A program made the translations under genes and the position numbers. A stretch of DNA of 5,757 bases from Oscillospiraceae bacterium (GTDB lineage: Bacteria; Bacillota; Clostridia; Oscillospirales; Oscillospiraceae), in assembly GCA_016296045.1 (NCBI GenBank), contig JAEDKB010000113.1, forward strand, positions 1 to 5,757, read 5' to 3'. Under the pieces are notes generated by a model. It was not told the origin of the DNA. It saw nothing but the letters and a program-made list of their open reading frames with translations, and searched no databases. Below, one piece after another: positions 1 through 4,348 of the stretch (its first letter is position 1; the number at the start of each line of letters is the position of its first letter).

Positions 1-5
1 CCACC

Positions 6-44
6 AAAAAATCAGTCGCGCCGTGTGGCGGGACTGATTTTTTT
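6..44. terminator. Hairpin H1, bidirectional terminator-like
   Basis: An imperfect stem pairs AAAAAATCAGTC (6-17) with GACTGATTTTTT (32-43). A G-G mismatch (18/31) is followed by CGCC/GGCG and a GTGT loop (23-26). The A-run on the left and T-run on the right mean either strand would give a stem followed by U residues, the form of an intrinsic terminator. The gene it serves, if any, lies left of the window. It is a diverged copy of the hairpin at 148-181. Confidence 0.6.
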
Positions 45-70
45 CGTGGATGCAGGACGAGAACAGGGCG

Positions 71-86
71 GCGCTCCGCAGAGCGC
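71..86. repeat. Short palindrome GCGCTC-CGCA-GAGCGC, copy 1
   Basis: A perfect 6-bp stem with a CGCA loop sits directly before the A-run of the next hairpin. The same 16 bases recur at 252-267, again directly before an AAAAAACA-starting hairpin. The pair therefore looks like a fixed two-part unit rather than chance. Confidence 0.65.
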
Positions 87-113
87 AAAAAACATGCCGG
101 TGGCATGTTTTTT
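87..113. terminator. Hairpin H2, bidirectional terminator-like
   Basis: A perfect 12-bp stem pairs AAAAAACATGCC (87-98) with GGCATGTTTTTT (102-113) around a 3-base GGT loop. The A/T flanks allow termination in either direction. It occupies the same place in the left module as the longer hairpin at 268-303 does in the right module, but the stem core differs. Confidence 0.6.
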
Positions 114-147
114 AGCCCGCGGAAGAGTCCTATATCGTCCACCATAC

Positions 148-181
148 AATCAGTCGCGCTATGTGGCGCGGCTGATTTTTT
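148..181. terminator. Hairpin H3, terminator-like
   Basis: A 12-bp stem pairs AATCAGTCGCGC (148-159) with GCGCGGCTGATT (166-177), with one T-G wobble and a TATGTG loop. T residues follow to 181. It is the diverged partner of the hairpin at 6-44. The T-run is on the plus side and only a short A-stretch lies on the other side, so plus-strand termination is favoured. Confidence 0.55.
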
Positions 182-218
182 CGTGAATGGAGGATGGAAT
201 GGTTCATACCGCCTTCTC

Positions 219-235
219 TTGCCGCAAAGCGGCAA
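219..235. repeat. Small hairpin TTGCCGC-AAA-GCGGCAA
   Basis: A perfect 7-bp stem with an AAA loop. It has no T-run, so it is not an intrinsic terminator by itself. It is present only in the right module of the hairpin cluster. Confidence 0.5.
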
Positions 236-251
236 TTCGTCTTGCAGAGAG

Positions 252-267
252 GCGCTCCGCAGAGCGC
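252..267. repeat. Short palindrome GCGCTC-CGCA-GAGCGC, copy 2
   Basis: The sequence is identical to the palindrome at 71-86 and again abuts an AAAAAACA hairpin. On the minus strand it would be transcribed just after the terminator of the phosphofructokinase gene. Confidence 0.65.
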
Positions 268-303
268 AAAAAACAGTCGCACCGAGCGGTGCGACTGTTT
301 TTT
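268..303. terminator. Strong bidirectional terminator downstream of the phosphofructokinase gene
   Basis: A perfect 16-bp stem pairs AAAAAACAGTCGCACC (268-283) with GGTGCGACTGTTTTTT (288-303) around a GAGC loop. It lies 44 bases beyond the stop codon of the minus-strand phosphofructokinase gene. Read on the minus strand it is a GC-rich stem ending in six U residues, so it is the natural end of that transcript. Confidence 0.85.
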
Positions 304-347
304 GCTTCTATAGTAATTGCGCCCATGCATTAAAGAGCTGTTTTGAA

Positions 348-1592
348 TTATTCGGCGAAAACCTTTTTCAGATGGACAAAGCGCGGCAGACCGTCTTCGT
401 AGCGAAGCGCGGTTTCGCCTCGGATCAGAGGCGAGCAGTACTGAATGAAATCTGCGGTGACATTGGAGCCGTCCGGCGTGATCCATTCCAGCGGCACTTT
501 CTTTTCAAAGTTGGCGACCTTTTCCAGATCAAACAGCTCGCAGCGGCATTCATAACCGTTTTCGCGGTCACAAACGAAGCCGACCATTTTGCCGGTTTCG
601 CCTGCAACGGCAGCTTCAACGGCGGCCTTGCCGGAACGGAAGGATTCATCGATATCGGTTGCGGAGGCGCAGTGTGCGGCGCAGCGCTGCAGCAGGGAGA
701 GCTCGATGCCGCGAACCTTTACGCCGAGGTCTTCCTTGATGACGTTTGCCAGACGGGCAGCAAGGCCGCCCAACTGCGCATGACCGAAGCCATCGGTGCC
801 GGAGGTTTTTGCTTCGGATACGAAGCTGCCGTCGGCATAGTGGACGCCTTCGGAAACGGCGACCAGACAGTTGCCCTTTTCCTTGTAGACGCGCTCTACA
901 TCGGAAACGAACTGCTCCATGGTGAAATTGACTTCAGGCAGATAGATCAGATCGGGGCCGTCGCCCTTTTCTGCTGCGAGAGCGGCAGCGGCGGTCAGCC
1001 AGCCGGCGTGACGACCCATACACTCAACGATGGTGACCATTCCCTTGTCATAGACCTTGCTGTCGCGGGAAACTTCCATAAAGGAGGTTGCGATATACTT
1101 GGCGGCGGAGGCGAAGCCGGGGCAATGATCGGTGCCGAACAGGTCGTTGTCAATGGTCTTGGGAACGCCGAACACGCGGCATTCGTAGCCGACCTTCTTC
1201 ATATAGCGGCTGATCTTGTTGCAGGTATCCATAGAATCGTTGCCGCCGTTATAGAAGAAGTAACGGACGTTATATTTTTGGAAAATTTCAAGAATCCGCT
1301 TATAATCGGTATCGTCCGCATCGGGATCGGCGATCTTATAGCGGCAGGAGCCGAGTGCGGAGGAGGGCGTGTGCAGCATCAGCTCCAGCTCCTTCGGATC
1401 CTCCTCGTCCATAATCATCAGACGGTCGTTGAGAACGCCCATGATGCCGTGGTTGGCACCGTAGACCCTGGTAATGCAGTCGCTTTCCAGAGCGGTTTTG
1501 ATAACGCCGTAGGCGCTGGCATTGATCACGGAAGAGGGACCGCCGGACTGACCGATGATCGCGGCGCCGACTAAGGGTTTCTGATTCGTCAT
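348..1592 (-). CDS. pfp: Diphosphate--fructose-6-phosphate 1-phosphotransferase (PPi-dependent phosphofructokinase)
   Basis: A cytoplasmic enzyme of 414 residues that should interconvert fructose-6-phosphate and fructose-1,6-bisphosphate in glycolysis, reversibly, using pyrophosphate. The N-terminus has the phosphofructokinase loop GQSGGPSSVINAS (14-26). The donor-site motif is GGNDS (116-120), and the catalytic motif is PKTIDND (144-150) with D148 as the expected base. MGRHAGW is at 192-198. Two positions decide the phosphate donor: ATP enzymes have glycine where this protein has D119 and K145, and Asp plus Lys at these sites is the known PPi signature. N118 replaces the usual Asp of GGDDS, a variant I believe occurs in this clade. 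The length fits the short bacterial PPi group. The ATG has GGAGGT at 1602-1607 with a 9-base gap. The gene is monocistronic here, with its own promoter and a strong terminator. PPi use is inferred from the motifs; some long-form ATP enzymes also carry the Lys. Confidence 0.93.
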   Translation of the reverse strand: MTNQKPLVGAAIIGQSGGPSSVINASAYGVIKTALESDCITRVYGANHGIMGVLNDRLMIMDEEDPKELELMLHTPSSALGSCRYKIADPDADDTDYKRILEIFQKYNVRYFFYNGGNDSMDTCNKISRYMKKVGYECRVFGVPKTIDNDLFGTDHCPGFASAAKYIATSFMEVSRDSKVYDKGMVTIVECMGRHAGWLTAAAALAAEKGDGPDLIYLPEVNFTMEQFVSDVERVYKEKGNCLVAVSEGVHYADGSFVSEAKTSGTDGFGHAQLGGLAARLANVIKEDLGVKVRGIELSLLQRCAAHCASATDIDESFRSGKAAVEAAVAGETGKMVGFVCDRENGYECRCELFDLEKVANFEKKVPLEWITPDGSNVTADFIQYCSPLIRGETALRYEDGLPRFVHLKKVFAE

Positions 1593-1646
1593 TTGTTTGT
1601 TACCTCCGATTATTCAGTGCGGTAGAGCACAAATTTTTACAAATAC

Positions 1647-1675
1647 AGTATACCATAATCTTCCGGACAATGCAA
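1647..1675 (-). promoter_or_regulatory. Sigma-A-like promoter for the phosphofructokinase gene
   Basis: Read on the minus strand, TTGCAT (1670-1675) is the -35 box and TATACT (1647-1652) the -10 box, separated by 17 bases. Transcription would start near 1640, giving a leader of roughly 50 bases before the ATG at 1592. The -10 is close to consensus; the -35 keeps only its TTG. Confidence 0.65.
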
Positions 1676-1713
1676 GGCGCGGTGAAAAAAAGAGACGGCG
1701 GAAGAATCTGCTG

Positions 1714-1742
1714 TTGCAATTCAAAAAAGAAAATGGTATGAT
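1714..1742 (+). promoter_or_regulatory. Extended -10 promoter for the tyrosine-kinase operon
   Basis: TTGCAA (1714-1719) and TATGAT (1737-1742) are separated by exactly 17 bases. A TG one base upstream of the -10 box (1734-1735) makes it an extended -10. The spacer is A-rich. The expected start, near 1749, leaves about 39 bases before the TTG start at 1788. It points away from the phosphofructokinase promoter, and the two -35 boxes are 38 bases apart. Confidence 0.75.
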
Positions 1743-1772
1743 AACATCAATTATTGTACGTCTTTTTTTGAA

Positions 1773-1790
1773 GGGAGGAATGTTTCCTTG
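1773..1790 (+). promoter_or_regulatory. Ribosome site that fixes a TTG start
   Basis: GGGAGG (1773-1778) lies 9 bases before TTG (1788-1790). An ATG at 1780-1782 is nearer but is in another frame, closes at a TGA after three codons and is too close to the ribosome site. The next in-frame ATG is at residue 44 of the adaptor, beyond the first membrane segment. TTG is therefore the best start and may keep translation low. Confidence 0.75.
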
Positions 1791-2504
1791 AATCGTGTAG
1801 AAATAACGTTACAGGATATCTTTTGGAGCCTGAAACGATATTTTATCTGGATTGTTCTGATTACGATTGTTTTTGTTGCCGGCGCTTATGCTTATACGGA
1901 GTTTCTCGTTACGCCGATGTATGAGACGAGCTTTTCTATGGGGGTCAACTCCAACGGACGTGACAGTTCTGCGGAGGTTACAAATAACGAGTTGGTCGCC
2001 GATGCGAACATTGCAAACACCTATAAGGTTCTGCTGACCAGCCAGCCCGTGGCGAAAGCCGTCAGCGAGAAGCTGAACGGTGAGGTTTCCGCGTCAAAGG
2101 TAAAAAGCATGATTACCGCAACTGTGCAGAAAGGCACTATGGTAATCAATGTTTCGGTCGTTGACAGCGATCCGCAGCGTGCGGCAAGGGTTGCGAACGT
2201 ACTTTCCGAGGTCGCTCCGCAGGTGCTGGGACAGTTCCCCGTCGGCGGAATTCTCTACAGTATTGAGACTGCGGATGTTCCCAGAAATCCAATTTCTCCG
2301 GATTTGAGCGCGAATCTGACGATCGGCTTGATTCTCGGACTGGTTTTGTCCTGTTCCTTGTTCATTCTGGTTGCCGTTCTGGATACAACGGTCTGGCGTG
2401 AAGAAGATCTGGAAAAAGCGTTTAATGTTCCGGTTTTGGGCAGCGTTCCCAGCATGAAAGCCAATTCCATGGCAAAGCTGAAAAAGAAAAGTTCAAGGAG
2501 GTAA
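1788..2504 (+). CDS. Wzz/CpsC-like membrane adaptor of the tyrosine kinase (YveK/YwqC family)
   Basis: A protein of 238 residues with the two-membrane-helix layout of polysaccharide co-polymerases. A short cytoplasmic N-terminus is followed by helix 1 (about 18-39), an extracellular domain (about 40-175), a proline motif (VPRNPISP, 164-171) before helix 2 (about 177-198), and a cytoplasmic tail (199-238) ending in a basic cluster (KLKKKSSRR). In Firmicutes this protein is separate from the kinase; its tail binds and activates the kinase and it helps set polysaccharide chain length. The size matches CpsC/YwqC, and no kinase domain is fused. It is first in a three-gene operon: its final codons contain the AGGAGG that serves the kinase gene, and only 3 bases separate stop and start, suggesting translational coupling. 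The family call is firm; the polysaccharide it acts on is not shown. Confidence 0.88.
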   Translation: MNRVEITLQDIFWSLKRYFIWIVLITIVFVAGAYAYTEFLVTPMYETSFSMGVNSNGRDSSAEVTNNELVADANIANTYKVLLTSQPVAKAVSEKLNGEVSASKVKSMITATVQKGTMVINVSVVDSDPQRAARVANVLSEVAPQVLGQFPVGGILYSIETADVPRNPISPDLSANLTIGLILGLVLSCSLFILVAVLDTTVWREEDLEKAFNVPVLGSVPSMKANSMAKLKKKSSRR

Positions 2505-2510
2505 GCCATG
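2496..2510 (+). promoter_or_regulatory. Ribosome site of the kinase gene inside the upstream gene
   Basis: AGGAGG (2496-2501) encodes the last two Arg codons of the adaptor and lies 6 bases before the kinase ATG (2508-2510). The two genes are thus tightly coupled in translation. Confidence 0.8.
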
Positions 2511-3272
2511 GGACTGTTTCGTTTTAAAACCAACAAAAAATCGGCTACGACTTCGGCGGAACGTCCCCGCCTGAATTACGGCAGCCCCTTTGCGATCAAG
2601 GAAGCCTATAACTCCATCCGAACCAAGCTGATTTTTACGGGCAAGGGCGAAAAATGTCCGGTATTTGCCGTGACCAGCTCTCTTGCTTCGGACGGCAAAA
2701 GCACGAATGCGGTCAGTCTCGCGGTTTCCATCGCCATGGCGGAGCAGCGTGTTCTGCTGATCGATGCCGATATGCGTAAGCCCTCTGTCCATCGTTATTT
2801 CGGTCTGGAGTGCAAGAACGGTCTGAGCGAAATCCTCGCCGGATTGACAACGGAGATCAAGCTGCGCGCCACGGATACGGAAGGGCTGTCCGTCCTGACT
2901 GCCGGTCAGATACCGCCCAATCCGGCAGAGCTGCTCGGCTCAAAGCAGTTGGATATGTTATTGGACTATGTCCGTCAGTATTTTGACTATGTCATCATTG
3001 ATACGCCGCCGGTCAATATCGTCACCGATGCCAGCGTCATTTCCGATAAGATCACGGGTTATATTTTTGTTGTTCAGAGCGGAAAGAATCATATTCAGGA
3101 TCTGAAGGATGCGTTTGGGCAGATTGAAGAGATGCACGGCGATATCGTCGGCATTATTCTGAACGATCCGGATAATAAGGCGGAGGCGCATTACAGCTAT
3201 CGTTATAATAAGTATTTCCGCTACGACAGATATAAGTATTACGGAGAGAGTCCCGTCGGCAAGCAGAAGTGA
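2508..3272 (+). CDS. CpsD/CapB-family bacterial tyrosine kinase (BY-kinase)
   Basis: A protein of 254 residues that should autophosphorylate on tyrosine using ATP, at the inner face of the membrane with its adaptor. EAYNSIRTK (32-40) is the oligomerisation motif of the family, with Asn for the first Arg of ExxRxxR. Walker A is ASDGKST (60-66, K64), slightly unlike the usual PGEGKST. Walker A' is VLLIDADMR (82-90) and Walker B is VIIDTPP (162-168). The C-terminal tail carries eight tyrosines between residues 229 and 245, the expected autophosphorylation cluster. The first 25 or so residues are basic and probably flexible. The length agrees with CpsD/YwqD. The next gene encodes the matching phosphatase. 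In relatives the phosphorylation state controls capsule or exopolysaccharide assembly and, in Bacillus, enzymes such as UDP-glucose dehydrogenase; the target here is unknown. MinD/ParA ATPases share the fold but lack the Tyr tail and IDADMR motif. Confidence 0.93.
   Translation: MGLFRFKTNKKSATTSAERPRLNYGSPFAIKEAYNSIRTKLIFTGKGEKCPVFAVTSSLASDGKSTNAVSLAVSIAMAEQRVLLIDADMRKPSVHRYFGLECKNGLSEILAGLTTEIKLRATDTEGLSVLTAGQIPPNPAELLGSKQLDMLLDYVRQYFDYVIIDTPPVNIVTDASVISDKITGYIFVVQSGKNHIQDLKDAFGQIEEMHGDIVGIILNDPDNKAEAHYSYRYNKYFRYDRYKYYGESPVGKQK
3192..3242 (+). other. Tyrosine-cluster coding segment of the kinase tail
   Basis: Codons 229-245 of the kinase encode YSYRYNKYFRYDRYKYY, with eight tyrosines in 17 residues separated mainly by Arg, Lys and Asp. 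Both TAT and TAC codons are used, so this is not a simple DNA repeat. It is the presumed substrate site of autophosphorylation and of the neighbouring phosphatase. Confidence 0.85.
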
Positions 3273-3282
3273 GGTGGAACCT

Positions 3283-3951
3283 ATGAACATAGATTTTCAC
3301 GCCCATATCCTGCCGGGAGCGGATCATGGCAGTGCAAATCTTGAAGTATCGGTCAAGCAGGTAGCGCTTGCCTCGCAGGCGGGCATCGATGTTTTGATTG
3401 CTACGCCCCATTTTTACCCACATCTGGAATCGCCCGAGGCATTTCTTGCGCGAAGAGAAGAAACGGCAGCGCTTTTAAGGCAAAAAATTCCCGAAAAAGC
3501 GCCGCGTCTGCTGATCGGATCGGAGACACATTTGTGCCGTGGCTTGCACAATATGGAACATCTGGAAAAACTCTGCGTGGAAGGAACGAATGTGCTGCTT
3601 TTGGAGCTGCCTGCGGATTTTTCCGTCAGAGCCTATGAAAGCACACTGGAAGGACTGCTCTATGATCGAAAGCTGACGGTCGTGCTTGCGCACATTGACC
3701 GTTATTCCTCTCAGATCATCGATTTTCTGATGGAGCTGGGCTTCCTTGCGCAAATCAATGCCGAATCCTTCTGCCGTCTGCGTACGCGCAGGCGTTCCGC
3801 AGCATATATAGGGGATCCGCGTGTTGTGGCGCTGGGCAGCGACATCCACGGACTTTCCGTCGGCTATCGAGAATTTCTCGAAATGCGCCGCCGCCTCGGG
3901 GAAGAATACAGCGCTGTCATGAAGCGAACGGCACAGCTGTTGAAGCTTTAA
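3283..3951 (+). CDS. CpsB/YwqE-like PHP-domain tyrosine-protein phosphatase
   Basis: A protein of 222 residues that should remove phosphate from the kinase's tyrosine tail using a metal cluster. The PHP-fold ligands can be followed in order: H6 and H8 (DFHAH), D14, H43 (ATPH), E81 (GSETH), E108 (LLELP), H137 (LAHIDRY) and D187/H189 (GSDIH). These match the metal ligands I recall for pneumococcal CpsB. R140 follows the HxxR pattern of the active site. Differences from the usual family: LAHIDRY replaces LAHPERY, ADHG replaces DDG, and the segment after SDIH lacks the common RPP-like stretch. It is somewhat shorter than CpsB/YwqE (about 240-255). I chose ATG 3283 because GAGGTGG (3271-3277) sits 5 bases before it; the in-frame GTG at 3274 would lie inside that ribosome site. 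It starts 10 bases after the kinase stop and is the last gene of the operon. Histidinol phosphatase shares the fold, but the context favours CpsB. Confidence 0.88.
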   Translation: MNIDFHAHILPGADHGSANLEVSVKQVALASQAGIDVLIATPHFYPHLESPEAFLARREETAALLRQKIPEKAPRLLIGSETHLCRGLHNMEHLEKLCVEGTNVLLLELPADFSVRAYESTLEGLLYDRKLTVVLAHIDRYSSQIIDFLMELGFLAQINAESFCRLRTRRRSAAYIGDPRVVALGSDIHGLSVGYREFLEMRRRLGEEYSAVMKRTAQLLKL

Positions 3952-3952
3952 T

Positions 3953-3979
3953 CCAAAAACACTGCACATATGTTTTTGG
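3953..3979 (+). terminator. Weak hairpin after the kinase operon
   Basis: CCAAAAACA (3953-3961) pairs with TGTTTTTGG (3971-3979) around a 9-base loop, beginning just after the phosphatase stop codon. The stem is A/T-rich and its T-run lies inside the stem and is followed by GG, so it is a poor intrinsic terminator. The stronger one at 4297-4340 may be the real end of the transcript. Confidence 0.3.
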
Positions 3980-3980
3980 C

Positions 3981-4065
3981 ATGTCCTCCTGAGCGAGAGC
4001 GAAGGATCTACGCACCTTCGTTAGCGAAAAGATTCTTCGTCACTTCGTTCCTCAGAATGACAAAA
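3981..4065. repeat. Palindromic intergenic repeat, copy 1 (85 bp)
   Basis: The left arm TGTCCTCCTGAGCG..GGATCT is roughly the reverse complement of the right arm AGATTCTTCG..CAGAATGACA, so the unit can fold into a long imperfect hairpin. A small inner stem, TTCG-TTAG-CGAA (4017-4028), lies at the tip. Its arms resemble the TGTCATTCTGAGCGAAGCGAAGAATCT-type palindromes I recall as abundant between genes in many Clostridia and other bacteria. No transposase is present. A second copy begins 127 bases downstream in the same orientation. Confidence 0.8.
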
Positions 4066-4078
4066 GGAGAGAGCATAT

Positions 4079-4297
4079 GTGTCGATGCCGAAAAAGGGTT
4101 TCTTCCCATGTCCTCCTGAGCGAGAGCGAAGGATCTTTGCACTATCGATAGAGAAAGGATTCTTCGTCACTTCGTTCCTCAGAATGACAAAAATGAGAAG
4201 AAAAGGTAAGGATGGTTTTACGGATCACTGCAACGAATGCAGTCATCCAAAACAGATTGACTCTTTTGACGATTTGAAGGCTTCTTTGCCGGCATGA
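4079..4297 (+). CDS. Doubtful small ORF running through repeat copy 2
   Basis: A 72-codon frame starts at GTG 4079, with GGAGAGAG (4066-4073) 5 bases upstream, and stops 3 bases before the arm core of the terminator. Its first half is simply the repeat read in frame (residues about 10-38), which argues against a real protein. Its second half lies outside the repeat and carries HCNECSH (residues 50-56), a CxxC-like cluster, then an acidic end. I recognise no family. It could be a tiny unknown protein, the tail of a decayed gene, or chance. An ATG at 4185 in the repeat's end would give 37 residues but has no ribosome site. Confidence 0.18.
   Translation: MSMPKKGFFPCPPERERRIFALSIEKGFFVTSFLRMTKMRRKGKDGFTDHCNECSHPKQIDSFDDLKASLPA
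4108..4192. repeat. Palindromic intergenic repeat, copy 2 (85 bp)
   Basis: The length and orientation are the same as in copy 1, with seven differences in 85 positions. The first 29 and last 35 bases are identical; six of the seven differences fall in the middle 20. The centre is now CTATCGATAG (4142-4151), a perfect palindrome, where copy 1 has the TTCG/CGAA stem. The tip therefore stays self-complementary in both copies although its bases differ. Confidence 0.8.
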
Positions 4298-4340
4298 AAA
4301 CTGCATCCCTGCAGATCTTTCTCTGCAGGGATGCAGTTTT
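4297..4340. terminator. Strong bidirectional terminator between convergent units
   Basis: A perfect 19-bp stem: AAAACTGCATCCCTGCAGA (4297-4315) pairs with TCTGCAGGGATGCAGTTTT (4322-4340) around a 6-base loop. The A-run on the left and T-run on the right permit termination in both directions. It lies 8 bases past the stop of the minus-strand carboxypeptidase gene and downstream of the plus-strand kinase operon, so it can end both transcripts. Confidence 0.88.
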
Positions 4341-4348
4341 GCTGTCTG

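Larger units (their letters stand above)
1..303. repeat. Two-module hairpin cluster (period about 138 bp at the left ends)
   Basis: No gene is seen in 1-347. Positions 1-55 and 139-192 align from CCACCA onward through a CAGTCGCG-type hairpin, a T-run and a CGTGRATGSAGGA-like tail, with about ten differences. Each module ends in the same 25 bases: GGCGCTC-CGCA-GAGCGC plus AAAAAACA (70-94 and 251-275), followed by a stem whose core is not conserved. The right module has an extra hairpin (219-235) and a longer spacer. I read this as duplication of an intergenic hairpin element followed by divergence. Its function is unknown beyond likely transcription termination. Confidence 0.6.

Noticed and set aside
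1..303. Integron attC sites or a riboswitch
   Set aside because: No integrase, gene cassettes or attC core sites are seen. The hairpins have terminator-type A/T flanks and no conserved aptamer core, and they lie downstream of the neighbouring gene rather than in its leader.
130..486. A 118-codon minus-strand frame overlapping the end of the phosphofructokinase gene
   Set aside because: It runs through the terminator and repeat cluster and has no recognisable domain or ribosome site.
105..1574. A 489-codon open frame on the plus strand opposite the phosphofructokinase gene
   Set aside because: It is fully antisense to a gene with unmistakable family motifs, has no ribosome site, starts inside a hairpin and its product is low-complexity Gly/Ala/Val-rich. 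It is explained by codon bias of the real gene.
1597..1791. A 64-codon plus-strand frame in the divergent promoter region
   Set aside because: It covers both promoters and the ribosome site of the adaptor gene, starts with TTG and lacks its own ribosome site.
3274..3282. GTG at 3274 as start of the phosphatase
   Set aside because: It lies within the GAGGTGG that serves ATG 3283, and the protein family normally begins within a few residues of the DxHxH motif.
3981..4192. CRISPR array or insertion sequence
   Set aside because: There are only two copies, the spacing is not spacer-like, each unit is itself an 85-base imperfect hairpin, and no transposase or cas gene is present.
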